Positions 34,721-46,856 of a DNA stretch of 64,000 nucleotides are shown here, one piece after another (position 1 is the first letter of the stretch; every line of letters starts with the position of its first letter). Location: positions 26,800,501 through 26,864,500 of the forward strand of contig NC_059347.1 of NCBI RefSeq assembly GCF_019703515.2, in the 5' to 3' direction. The notes beneath the pieces are model-generated. The model had not been told where the DNA came from, made no database searches, and worked only from the letters and a program-made list of their open reading frames with translations. The position numbers were made by a program, and so were the translations under genes. This DNA comes from Myxocyprinus asiaticus (taxonomy: Eukaryota; Chordata; Actinopteri; Cypriniformes; Catostomidae).

Positions 34721-36342
34721 TCGAAGCATTTACCTGGCTCCTTGTGACCACCACCGGAACAGCCGGGGAAGGAAGAAGCCTATCCTCGCAACCCGTGGAG
34801 ACTGTCACATCAGGGGCGGATCTGTGCCACAGCTGGGCACGCAGGGGTGGGGTGACCACCACTGGAGCGCCAATCCTGCAAGGATAAAAAGGTGGACGGT
34901 GGTCATGATGACTGCCGTGCACACCGGATATGTGACCCAGGGAATGAGGAAACCTCTCTTTTGCTGAACTGTTGGGTACTGCAGCTACTTGGGCATGCGG
35001 CGAAATCAAATGAAAAGGCATCAAAGATCCTCCTCCCGGCCCTCCACCAGGGGATGGAGTGGTCTTCTTACCAGCTCCAAGGCAGTGGGTTTTGTCGACC
35101 CTGGGTCACCCGTCTCAGGGGCGCTTTGAAGCCTTTCGTGGGTTCTTGGCAGCCGGCCGTGAGACGGGTGGCATCTGCTTCCTGTGGTGGGCTCCACGCC
35201 AGGGCCGGGCCGAAGGGGCGGGCTGCGGCGCAGCCGGTGCAATCACCGCAGGGGGACACCCTTGGTGATGAGAATCGGCATATAGCCCCTGGCCGCCCAG
35301 CCATCGAGGGTAGTGAGGGCGGGGGAGCTGAGAAATTGGGACCGGGCAGTAAAAGGTGCCTCCCACGATTCTGTCAGCTCCTCGTTCACTTCCGGGAAGA
35401 AAGGCACTGGAGCGGGGCGTGGCTGCTTTGAGCGGGTTAGGGGGAAAGCGGAGGGTTCCACTCTAGCCCGACGCTCGCTGCCGCCCGGGAAAGCATGTCT
35501 GTGACTGGGCAATCGTCCCCGAAGGGGGGAGCCCAGCTGAGGCTTCTGCATCTGACTGGACAAGCCCGCTTTCCAATGCTGCGCTCGAGAGCTCATCAGC
35601 TTTGCTCGCTCCGATCAAGAGGTCGAACTCACCATGAGACGAGTTCCGTGGGGGGATACCCGGTGGAGGCGGTCCCATTGGGGTCCCCAAATTACCCCCA
35701 GTGCTAGCAGCGCTGGCCTCATACCCTTAGGTAGAAGGACCTACAAAGGACCTTGCTTACGAAAGCAAAACTGGACCGCAACGTTGCCATGGTCATGTTC
35801 TCGCAGTGAGTACATGAACCATCCAAGAACGCTGACTCCGAGTGGGTCACGCCTAGACACGAAAGACAGCGATCATGACCATCTGAAGTTGAGAGGTAAC
35901 GACCGCAACCAGGAATAACACACAAATGGAAAGGCATCTTTAAAAAGATGCGTCTTTAAAAAGACGTTCCGTGTGTGCCACTCTTTTAGAGAAATATACT
36001 CTTTTAGGAAAATATACTCTCTTTTTTCTGCCGAAGCGCCCAGGGGCATTCTCTGCAGTGCACCAGTGCAGAGGAGGGAGAAGCCGCTGAAATGCGCTGT
36101 CAGATGCAGCAGAGGTGAATGAACAGTCAGCTCAGTAAACATTGACCGTTCGGCTCCGAAGAGAAAATCTGAACGAGTGGTTGCACGCCAGCTCCTTTTG
36201 TATGTCCGGGGGAGTGGCATGCAAATACCATTCGCCAATTTTCATTGGCCTTTTATCAAAGACCAGAGGTGTCTTGGGCTCCCAAGAGTGACCCCTAGTG
36301 TCACTACATTGACACAACGTCGAGTGAGTGACAGATAGGAAA

Positions 36343-36702
36343 ACTGTGTTACGCTCAGAGGAAGAGGATGATAGAAGTGATGAACCCAAATGCAGATTTA
36401 TTAAGGGATAAAACAAAACAGGTATATACAGAGAACAGAACTGGATATCAAAAATAAAGGAGAAGTCAAAAAAACTAATAACTTAACTTAAACACAGGAG
36501 ATATTCTTCAGGAAGAATCACAAGGATGAGTGATACACACGTGAAGAGTCCAAATGAGACTAGACAAGGAATGGGAGTTAGAGATGAGTGTTTATAGTGT
36601 CCTTGATTAGGTGGCTAATGGAAGTCAGGTGAGGGTAATCAGTAGTCGGAAGAGTTGGAGCGGGGAAGAGAGGGAGCAGAGACTGATGAGGGGCCTGACA
36701 CA

Positions 36703-36733
<31 letters not shown>

Positions 36734-36735
36734 CA
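36343..36735. repeat. Repeat-like segment and (TG)n(TA)n run
   Basis: The wording TGAACCCAAATGCAGATTTA then TTAAGGG resembles dispersed fish retroelement ends, but I cannot name the family. It ends in (TG)n at 36704-36718 and (AT)n at 36719-36732. Confidence 0.4.
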
Positions 36736-36737
36736 TA

Positions 36738-37937
36738 CACTGATTAGCCACAACATTAAAACCACTGACAGGTGAAGTGAATAACATTTATTATCTCGTT
36801 ACAATGGCACCTGTCAAGGGGTGGGATATATTATGCTGCAAGTGAACAGTCAGTTCTTGAATTTCATATGTTGGAAGCAGGAAAAATGGGCAAGCATAAG
36901 GATCTGAGCGACTTTGATAAGGGCCAAATTGTGATGGCTAGACGACTGGGTCAGAGCATCTCCAAAAACGCAGGTTTTGTGGGGTGTTCCCAGTATGCAG
37001 TGGTTAGTACCTACCAAAAGTGGTCCAAGGAACCGGTGAACCGGCAGCAGGATCACAGGTGTCCAAGGCTCATTGATGCGCATGGGGAACGAAGGCTAGC
37101 CCGTCTGGTCCGGTACCACAGAAGAGCTAAAGTAGCACAAATTGCTGAAAAACTTAATGCTGGCCATGATAGAAAGTGTCAGAACACACAGTGCTCGTAG
37201 CTTGCTGCGTACAGAGCTGCGTAGCCACAGACCTGTCAGAGTGCCCATGCTGATCCCTGTCCACCGCCAAAAGCACCTACAATGGGCACGTGAGCATCAG
37301 AACTGGACCATAGAGCAATGGAAGAAGGTTGTCTGGTCTGATTAATCCCGTTTTCTTTTAGATCATGTACACGTGTACGTCGTTTACTTGGGGAAGATAT
37401 GGCAGCAGGATGCACTATGGAAAGAAGGCAGGCCAGCGGAGGCAGTGTGATGCACTTGACAATGTTCTGCTGGGAAACCTTGGGTCCTGGCATTCATTTG
37501 AATGTTACTTTGACACATACAACCTACCTAAAGATCGTTGCAGACCATGTACACCCCTTCATGACAACTGTATACCCTGATGGCAGTGGCCTCTTTCAGC
37601 AAGATAATGCGCCCTGCCACACTGCAAAATTGTTCAGGAATGGTTTGAAGAACATGACAAAGAGTTCAAGGTGTTGACTTGGCCTCCAAATTCCCCTGAT
37701 CTCAATCCAACTGAGCATCTATGGGATGTTCTGGACCAACAAGTCTGATCCATGGAGATCCCACCTCGCAACTTACAAGACTTAAAGGATCTGCTGCTAA
37801 TGTCTTGGTGCCAGATACCACAGTAAAAATACAGAGGACTTGTGGAGTCCATGCCTCGACAGGTCAGAGCTGTTTTGGCAGCACGAGGGGAACCTACATG
37901 ATATCAGGGAGGCAGTTTTAATGTTGTGGCTGATCTG
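36738..37937 (+). mobile_element. Tc1-like element, degenerate
   Basis: The left end CACTGATTAGCCACAACATT (36738) is complementary to the right end AATGTTGTGGCTGATC (about 37919-37934). The plus-strand transposase shows [38 protein letters not shown], and HLQWAREHQNWTIEQWKKVV followed by WSD and a TAA in place of the Glu codon. Later come FQQDNAPCHTA and PPNSPDLNPTEHLWDVLD. Multiple stops and frameshifts; inactive. Confidence 0.85.
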
Positions 37938-37945
37938 TGCGTGTA

Positions 37946-37956
<11 letters not shown>

Positions 37957-38018
<62 letters not shown>
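37957..38018. repeat. (TA)n microsatellite
   Basis: About 30 uninterrupted AT units directly after the Tc1 end, preceded by TGTGTGTG. Confidence 0.9.
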
Positions 38019-38023
<5 letters not shown>

Positions 38024-38202
38024 GAAAAATGCAAAAAGTAGACCTAGACTTTTGAACCACACTGCATTTATGAGTGCTTGTATGTGCTTGTTTTTCTCAA
38101 CATGCAAAAATAAATGGTCACTCCAAGACTAATGTTTTTTTTTTCATTGTGCTTTTTAAGCCTTGAGAGAGATTAGATTTGAGAAAGTAAAGTTTGGTTT
38201 AC

Positions 38203-38366
38203 CAGAACAACAAGTGCATCATGTAATGGACCATCAGTGTGGAGAGTCTCGGCATCGTCCTCAATGAGGTAGTCCCACTCCACTCCCATATCAATGAAGC
38301 GCCGAGACCTTGCCTCGTCCCCTTTGCCATTTAGAATGTAATGTCCTGTTGCCTGGTTCTTGATAG
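38203..38366 (-). CDS. adamts3: adamts3 exon: spacer, central part
   Basis: A 164-nt exon encodes AIKNQATGHYILNGKGDEAR, then SRRFIDMGVEWDYLIEDDAE and TLHTDGPLHDALVVL. GVEWDY and TxGPLH are spacer hallmarks. The acceptor is TTGCAG (38367-38368). The donor is a less typical GTAAAC (38202-38197). The downstream intron is about 23 kb and holds most of the window's large transposons. Confidence 0.95.
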
Positions 38367-40310
38367 CTGCAATCAACAATTAATTAGAACTCTTCAAGAG
38401 TTCACGGATAAGAGCTTAACAGGATGACCTGACTCTGTTCAATTAACTTACTGTCATCGCAGGGCATTTAACTGTCAAAATCCAAGTGAAAATGAAACAA
38501 AGAACATTAATATTTTTACTAATGTGCTTTTATGCTGACATCTCAATGTCTAAAAGCTTTATTGAAATTTTCAGAAACATAATGCTATTATTAAAAGCTG
38601 TTGAATTATATGGCATTATAATATGGCAAGGATGTGGGGGCCGTCTAACAAACTGACATAATGACACGAATAAGTGGTGACACAGTCTGACTCAGAGCAT
38701 GAGAGCAATTAGTTGATCATTTGCCTGAATGTCAGTGGTGATTACCAGGAAAGCTGAGCACATGTCAGGACAATCACCATTGCAACCAGTCATCAAATGT
38801 CACTTGTAATGTGAAAATGTTCTCAAACATTAAATCTGGAATACATTGTCCGGAATGCTGTAACATAATATAGAGCAAAAGGGATTGAACTGTTATTTTA
38901 TAAGAGCAAGCACTATAGGTGCAAAAGGATTTGATGCAATGAAATCAAAGCTTTTGTTTGATTTCCTAAATTTAGCATGATAAGTTTGCATTTATTCAGC
39001 TGTATATCCAGAAAATGCAGACCTAAAAATGCATAGTTCACAAAAAATGAACCTGAACCTCATGTTTTCCAAATCTGTGTGTTTTTTTTGTTTTTTTTTT
39101 TTTTGTTTTGTTTTGTTTATTATTATTATTATTATTATTTTATTTCATGAAATATATAAGGAGATGTTAGGGAGAATATTAGGGACTGACAGCCTCAGTC
39201 ACCATTCACTTGAATTGTATCTTTATTCCGTCAAATAAGTAAATGACATCAGAATTTTTATATTGAGTGAATATTTATTTTAAATAAATATGGGGGGGGG
39301 GGGGGGGGGGTTCTGCACATTTGTTGCCCAGCTGTTCAGACAAATGGACTACATTGCTCAGAATAAATGCTGTAGGTGTTAATCATAAAACAGAGTTAGC
39401 GAGGATGCCACGGATGGGCAATCCCATAAAATACACATTACTTAAATTATTAAATTACCATGCAAATGACCTCCTTTTCATCTTAATAATAAATCTAAAA
39501 TTCCAGACTGAACTTGGAGACCTCCAGCAATAAGCCAGATTAAATCACAATTCACTGTGTAAATCTAATGGAGACAGAGGCAGGCCATAAAAATCACTAA
39601 ACTATAGCATTTTGTCACGCAAAGGAATCTAATTATAGTAACTGTTTACGTTAAATGTAATGAAAACCAATAATTAACTATTAAGCACTCCAAAGGGATG
39701 TGTTATTGGACAGAATTACCTTTCGACGACCTCTCTGGAGGTTAACTGGGGCAGTAGAGCAAGCATTGATCATCTTATCTAGCTAATTAAAATAAGGTTA
39801 GGTTTAATTAAAAGTTCAACTATGGATGAGTAATTTTTAAACTACATTCATGGAGAAGCACTTCCAAGACGAGGAATATGCTAAAAATAAAAGCAACTCA
39901 ATTACATGCATTGACAAATGATAATTGCTGTCTCTATAAAGTTCTAAATATTAATAGAATTAAGAAAATGTGCCAATCAATGTATCTTATTTTTTAAAAT
40001 CTGTATATGGTTGAAAGGGAAATTGTGAAGACTCGTTTTTCCATCTGTTACAGTTAATGGATGAAGAATAAGGCTTAGATTAAAAGAGGGCCTCAAAGAA
40101 AACAAAACATTTCAAGAACTTGAAGAACTGGTGTTTAAAACAAGGAATATAAACTGATTTGGGAATGAGCAACAATAGCTTTTATTCACATGCTGCAATG
40201 TGACTATGTCTCCAGTATTGATTTCAAATAAGGAACAGTAATGCAACTATTTTTGTATTTTAATGTTTTAGTGGAGATCATTATTTCACAATGCAGTGGG
40301 TACAGTAAGA
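38367..40310. other. Intron sequence; poly-T/(ATT)n and a G run
   Basis: T-rich run at 39079-39117 followed by (ATT)n to 39139, and a run of about 19 G at 39292-39310. No gene or named element. Confidence 0.5.
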
Positions 40311-40731
40311 GGGCGGTCACACTACAATTTGGGCTCCATTCACTCAAATGTATCCAAATGGGGCAGACCGGAAAACACAAGCTCACGTGAAGAAATTTCG
40401 TACAACGCTGCATACCAAAGTTCAAGCTTAGTGAATTCTGAACTGCGAATCTTCATGATGAGAGGACGCGTGACCAATAGAAGATCGAAATATCACAAAC
40501 TGACCTTTTGGCTTAATTCAAAGGGTACATATTTCAAAGCTGTTTTTTTTTATTTATTTATTGTTGCTGGAAAGTGAGTAGATGGTATATTTGAATATTT
40601 TTATATAATAATAATTGTTATTCGTGAATTGTTATTTAATAAAACCAGAAACACTCCCGCGTGACATCATATCCCGGTCCGTTGCTTTGGCCGAAAAAAA
40701 ATGTGTGCTCTAAGAACTGTGTGACCGCCCC
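40311..40731. mobile_element. Non-autonomous DNA element with GGGCGGTCACAC ends
   Basis: GGGCGGTCACACTAC at 40311 and GTGTGACCGCCC ending 40730 are inverted. About 420 bp, non-coding. It abuts the next element. Confidence 0.6.
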
Positions 40732-40735
40732 TTAA

Positions 40736-41783
40736 AGGAATATTCTGGTTTCAATACCATTTCAGCTCAATCGACAGCATTTGTGGCATAATATTTATTA
40801 CCACAAAAATTACATTTGACTTGTCCCTCCTTTCCTTTAAAAAAAGCAAAATTCTGGGTGACAGTGAGGCACTTACAATAGAAGTGAATGGGAGCCAATT
40901 TTTGAACAGTAAAACCACAAGACATAAACAATATGAGTGTGTTAACATGTTTGTAGTATGATAAAATAATTTACTAACCTTTAATGTGTAAAGTTATAGC
41001 CAATATTACAACTTTTTGCCATGACAATGTAACGTCAACAAACCATGAACCCTACAATGACTTTAAAAATGACATTTTAGGGGGGCTTGTGTAGCTCAGC
41101 AAGTAAAGATGCTGACTACCACACCTGGAGTCGCAAGTTCGAATTCAGGGCATGCTGAGTGACTCCAGTCAGGCTTCCTAAGCAACCAATTGGCCCGGTT
41201 GCTAGGGTGGGTAGTCACGTTGGGTTAACCTCCTCGTGGTCGCCATAATGTGGTTCTCGCTCTCGGTGGGCCACGTGGTGAGTTGGATGCCGAGGAGAAT
41301 AGCGTGAAGCCTCCACACGCGCTAGGGCTCCGTGTTAATGCGCTCAACAAGCCATGTGATAAGATGTGCGGATTGACGGTCTCAGACGCAGAGGCAACTG
41401 AGATTCGTCCTCCGCCACCCGGATTGAGGCAATACGCCACAACGAGGACTTAGAGCGCATTGGGAATTGGTCATTCCAAATTTGAAAAAAAAAAAAAAAA
41501 AAGACAATTTAAACAACTTTACAGCTCAAATAATACATGAGTTTTAACAAAAGAATTAATGTAAGAGCTTTTATAAAATTATAAGATTCACATTTCTGCT
41601 TTTAAACCCTGCAAAAATTGGCCACATTCACTTCCATTGTAAGTGCCTCACTGTAACCTCCAATTTTTTTTACATTTTTTTTTTTAAAGGAGAGACAAGT
41701 CTACATTAATTTGTGTGGTAATCAACATTATGACACAAATGCTGTCGATTGAGCTTAACTTGTATTGAACCCAGAATATTCCT
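40736..41783. mobile_element. Fold-back element flanked by TTAA, carrying a SINE
   Basis: AGGAATATTCTGG at 40736 and CCAGAATATTCCT ending at 41783 are each followed outward by TTAA (40732-40735, 41784-41787). The inverted arms extend about 190 bp inward (for example AGTGAGGCACTTACAAT at about 40864 and its complement at about 41638). A SINE occupies 41081-41502. TTAA is the piggyBac-type target; no transposase is present. Confidence 0.72.
41081..41502 (+). mobile_element. tRNA-derived SINE, copy 1
   Basis: The 5' part resembles a tRNA, with an A box near GTAGCTCAGCAAGTAAAG (41091) and a B box GTTCGAATTC (41136). A tRNA-unrelated body and an A tail (41484-41502) follow. Other copies: 44262-44697 (minus) and 52531-52890 (plus). 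Confidence 0.8.
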
Positions 41784-41879
41784 TTAAGAGTGTTGCACAG
41801 AAGCACCCACAAATTTTGCTCTTCACTACTTTCACAATTTTCACATCATGGGGCATCTCCAATTCTTAAATTGTTAGCA

Positions 41880-42148
41880 CAACCAAAAATTTATATTATT
41901 TTGTAATTTACTCACCCTCGTGTCATTCCAAACTTGTTAATCTTCTATCTTCCGTGGAACACACAATAAGAAATTTGTGATGCTGCTCTTTTTTCCATAA
42001 AATCAAAGTAAATGTGGACGGAGGCTCCCTAACATTCTGTTAACATCCCCTTTTGAGTTTCACAGAAGAAAGACATAAAGGACTGGATCAACATGAGGGT
42101 GTGTACATGGGGACACATTTTTCATTTTTGGATAAACTATCCCTTTAC
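41880..42148. mobile_element. Short non-autonomous element (TTTACTCACCCTC type)
   Basis: Ends near CCAAAAATTT and CATTTTTGGATAAACTATCC are roughly complementary, with AATTTACTCACCCTCGTGTC and AACATGAGGGTGTGTACATG inside the arms. The wording is common in cyprinid genomes. Confidence 0.6.
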
Positions 42149-42448
42149 TAGTTCATGTAAGGTCACATTTTTATAGCTGGCACATCTATCTAGCTAAATG
42201 GTTCACAATGTCACAGAAAAATTATGATGGTGTTTGTCTCTAAATTCTGTGAGCCTAATGCGCTTCCATGAAAATGCACAAGCTGTTAACCAGATGGAAG
42301 AGGTGCATGTGACTGCACAGGTGCCATTGATATGTACTGGAGTGAAATCCATTAAATGCAGCTACCTGTACAGTGCTTTGAACGCATAGGCATGCATATG
42401 ATCTCCTTGCTCTTTAGCCTGAGAAACATGAGGACAGATATCACTTAC

Positions 42449-42529
42449 CAAGAATTTGAGGAGAAGCCTCATGCTCTTGGATGATCACATGTCTAGCCCC
42501 AGGGGGAATGAGAAACATCTTTAGGTAAC
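42449..42529 (-). CDS. adamts3: adamts3 exon: spacer (canonical copy)
   Basis: An 81-nt exon encodes GYLKMFLIPPGARHVIIQEH then EASPQIL, the second strand region of the spacer domain, an exosite module in ADAMTS proteases. The acceptor is preceded by a long C/T tract and ends CAAAG (42530-42531). The donor is GTAAGT (42448-42443). It closely matches the human ADAMTS3 exon as I remember it (IPPGARHVLIQE). Phase is 1 at both ends, so it can be exchanged for the 84-nt copy 2.8 kb upstream in transcription order. Confidence 0.93.
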
Positions 42530-43538
42530 CTTTGCAACAGTGCAAAAAAGGCAAAGGGAGACAAAGGGAGAGATAGCAGAAGCAATTAGTGAGCAAAAAA
42601 AAGTCTACTGTTTTTCTGTTCTTTGCAGAGGTGGGCATCCCATCACTAGAAGGCATTTCTATGTCACTGCGGAGCTGCAAACAAAAGCTTTGGGATATGA
42701 GCTCTCTGACTACTGCAACTGTTCATCAAGCAGGGTCACGACAAGACTACAGCACACAAATATCAAAACATGACAGAAGGCTCATCATCCAGATTTCATC
42801 AATTTACATCCATGTGATTAGATGACATAGCCTTTTGAAACTAAAGTAATAACATCAAGAGATAGACCGATAAATTGGTTTGACCAATATTTACACTTAA
42901 CCAGCTACTGGTTATTTAATTTTGGATCTACCACTTATGGCACTAATTGCTGGGTCTCTTAACAATAACACTGAACAATGCCATTATGCCACTGTGTGTT
43001 CAACAGGAAACAATGGTGTTTGAAGGTAAAGTAACTTACATATTTAATGTTTGTATAAACTACTAAACTTTTTACACTGTCATTTTTTTAAATATTTTTT
43101 ATATTGCATTTTACAACACACATCGTTTCAAAGCAGCTTTTCAGAAAATGATGCTGTAACAGAAAATAAAGCTGTGAAGTCTGCAATGTCTTAAAGTCCT
43201 TATTGTGCAGTTTAAACGAATAACATATTTGTAGATTATGCCTTAAAAAATTGTATTTAGGTCCCCAGTGAGCAAGCCAAAGGTGACATGTTGAAAGGAA
43301 CACAAAACTCTATACGATGTTAGTTTTAGGAGAAAAATAACGTTGGGGGGAACCAGGTTCAGCTGGGGGAGCCAGTTCCCCTCTGGCTAAACAGCATGAA
43401 TATAATGCCAATATTAGTTATCTACAGTATGTGTAATACAAGTCATGGTTTAAATCTAAGTAAATGTTGGTGGCCAATGTTTACACAAAGGATTTAGTAT
43501 AAACTGTAAGATTACTGATTAAAGGAATATTCCTTTAA
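42530..43538. other. Intron between the two spacer exons, no element recognised
   Basis: AT-rich; no coding signal apart from the exon borders. Confidence 0.5.
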
Positions 43539-44729
43539 GACCCCGTTTCCACCTGCTATTAAGATGCGTCTCGGGTTATCCGATCACATGTGGTCAGGTG
43601 AGACACATCACTGTTTACACCTGGTCACCTAAATGTGTCTCCTGCGACAACTTGTGATCGGATTTGGAGGAGAGGGTCTCTGTTTCATGACGACATACAT
43701 CAATCACTATGTCAGTGTGTTCCTGCATGATAATAAACCGCAATAAAGTCAGAAAAGACAAAGAAAGTGTGAAAAGAATGGTGCGCAACTTCTCCCTGAT
43801 GCAGCTGAAATGTAATCTAAGCACAAAATCAACATTTCGAGCAGAATTGTTCATTATTTTAGTGGATTAGTTGTATTAACCTGAGCTGCAGTTGTTTGTG
43901 CTTTTCATAAGTGTCCATGCATGTTGATATCAGACACACTGAAGAAGATCCGTGAAGTTCTTATGCTTGTGTGTGTATCTGCTTTTTACATTTGCTGATC
44001 GGACGGTTCTTTCCTTTTAAACCGCTCATAACCGGCAAAGTTTAAACTCTAGTTTTAGCGCAGCGGTTGATTGACAGGTGAGGGGAGGCGCTTCACTGCT
44101 GCCGGGACGCACACAGGACGGATTAGCGTTTACACCTTAAATGTGATGCGTTCAGATGCGTTTTTGACCACATACGTATGTTTTTTGTGATCCAATCACA
44201 AAGCATTTTAGACCCCGTTTAGACATGTATTTTGTGCTGACCACATGTGATCCAATCACCAAAACCAAATCTTTTTTTTCTTTTCTCCCCAATTTGGAAT
44301 GCCCAATTCGCACTCTATGTCCTCGTGGTGGCGTAGTGACTCGCCTCAATCTGGGTGGCGGAGGATGAATCTCAGTTGTCTCCAGGTCTGAGACTGTCAA
44401 TCCACGCATCTTATCACGTGGCTTGTTGAACGCGATACCGCGGAGACGTAGCGTGTGTGGAGGTTTCAGGCTATTCTCCACAGAATCCACGCACAACTCA
44501 CCACGCACTCCACCGAGAGCGAGAACCACATTATAGGGACCACGAGGAGGTTAACCCGATGTGACTACGCACTGTAGCAACCGGGCCAATTGGTTGCTTA
44601 GGAAGCCTGAATGGAGTCACTCAGCACGCCCTGGATTCGAACTTGCGACTCCAGGTGTGGTAGTCAGCGTCTTTACTTGATGATCTACCCAGCAAAGCCG
44701 CATTTTAATACCAGGTGGAAACAGGGTCT
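43539..44729. mobile_element. Non-autonomous DNA element with GACCCCGTTTCCACCTG ends, carrying a SINE
   Basis: The left end (43539) and the complement of the right end (GACCCTGTTTCCACCTGGTA, to about 44729) match over about 30 bp. Inner repeats with ATCACATGTGGTCAG also occur in inverted form. A minus-strand SINE fills 44262-44697. No transposase. Confidence 0.65.
44262..44697 (-). mobile_element. tRNA-derived SINE, copy 2
   Basis: Same family as 41081-41502, reversed. The B box complement (TTCGAACTTG) is at about 44635, and the A tail appears as a T run at 44273-44282. Confidence 0.78.
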
Positions 44730-45325
44730 CAGTGTCTTTTGAAGTTCATCCTGAATTAACTGGGGAAGTGTATGTCGATGCATAGTCCTTTGTTATTTGG
44801 CTGATGATGCTGATAGTTGCTATGAATTCATTCATTCTTAAATAAGAAACACAATGCATTTAAAAAAGTTAGACATAACCAAAAACAAACATGAAAAAAT
44901 ATGTGACAATTTACATTGCAAAACTTTTGTTGTTTTATTTGGTTATTTATTTATTTATTTATTTATTTTGTCATTATTTGTTTATTGTGTCAAAAAGAAT
45001 AAAAAACAAAACAATACATCGGTTAAGCTGGTTATTAGACACTTAAAAAAAAATAAATAAATAAAAAATAATAATTAAAAAAAATAAATAAATATATATT
45101 ATATATAATGTCAATCTCTAATAATGTTAGGCAAAAACAAAAAACAAAAAAAAAAAAACTGAAGACCATGAACAGTTATGGAACTGATTCAGAAGGAAGT
45201 TGAATGGCAGAGCCTTAAGTCAGTTTTCAACACATTATCACATAAGAAAACAAAATCTGCACTACAGCACTAATGTTGCCTTCTCTACTGGTGCCCATTC
45301 CTCTGCAAAGCATGATACAACTCAC
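44730..45325. other. Intron sequence with A/T simple repeats
   Basis: (TTTA)n at 44944-44968 and A-rich AAATAA runs at 45045-45100. Confidence 0.55.
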
Positions 45326-45409
45326 CAATCACATTTCTAGAATCCTCAGTTTCATTCAGATATACATTCCGTGCTCCTTTAGGCAATAAGAAGGCTCCTC
45401 TTGTTTTCC
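45326..45409 (-). CDS. adamts3: Candidate alternative (duplicated) adamts3 spacer exon
   Basis: An 84-nt open exon-like segment is bounded by a pyrimidine-rich acceptor ending CTAAAG (45410-45411) and a strong donor GTGAGT (45325-45320). Read in the phase set by the upstream exon it encodes GKTRGAFLLPKGARNVYLNE then TEDSRNVI, and ends with one base G. Its phases (split after base 1 at both ends) equal those of the constitutive spacer exon at 42449-42529, and it lies between that exon and the upstream exon. The two peptides share about 10 of 26 aligned residues, centred on GAR-V. It adds an N-glycosylation sequon (NET). The duplication looks old, since both copies are open but well diverged. 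I infer alternative, perhaps mutually exclusive, use; both could also be included together without breaking the frame. I do not recall this exon being described. Confidence 0.72.
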
Positions 45410-46026
45410 CTTTAGAATAAGAAGGGTTTGTTATGTCATTTTTACTCATCACTCCTTTGTCATGTAAATGTCTCTAAACCAAAGCTAAATTTTTCAAGCA
45501 GTCTCTAGCAGCATAACACATTTCTGAGACACGGTTGTGACGTAAAAAGGTGGCCAACAGTCTAATCATTGTAGTGAAGGGCTGAGTCACTTAAATCAGT
45601 GTCTGCTGGGAGGTATTATCATCAGTTAATGTGGACAGGAAGACATCTGCTGAGAATGATGGGCTGCTGGGTAATCCTAATAGAGATCAGATGAGGTTAG
45701 AGGACAGGCCTTAAAAGAGCCAGAACAAAAAAGGGTTGAGGAAGGAGAAAGATATATTATAAAAAATGGACAGAAATTATGGTTGGTGTGTGACGATGGG
45801 TAAGGGTTGCTGTGTATGTGTGTAAGAGAGAAAATGTATCTGCCAACCTGGTTAGATTCAGTGTCATAATATTTTGCATTATTATTCCATATTAGAATTT
45901 TTTAGAAGGTGTTTTGTAAGTATTTGTTAGAAATGTGGTAAGCTTTTATTAAGCTCTTCAGAACCCTCATTTAACAGGCATTTTATCAAGCTAAGTCTGC
46001 ACAACAAACCGATTTTACGTCAAACC

Positions 46027-46856
<830 letters not shown>

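Larger units (their letters stand above)
32015..36342 (-). mobile_element. DIRS-type retrotransposon, copy C (both ends present, internally deleted)
   Basis: The left end GTCATGGTTACTTGC lies 8 bp beyond the Tc1 element, and the right end is near 36342. The internal complementary region is at about 32296-32400, and inverted terminal repeats contain the GGCCAATGAAAATTGG segment at both ends. Relative to copy A it lacks about 240 bp of the recombinase N-terminal part (near 33940), about 700 bp including RNase H (near 34095) and about 500 bp including the YLDD RT core (near 34275). It cannot encode RT but keeps the cis sequences. Confidence 0.86.

Noticed and set aside
37797..38060. Open frames on both strands
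   Set aside because: Translated (TA)n repeat.
41081..41160. tRNA gene
   Set aside because: A and B boxes are present but no tRNA clover-leaf or anticodon arm fits, and the unit recurs three times with a common body: it is a SINE.
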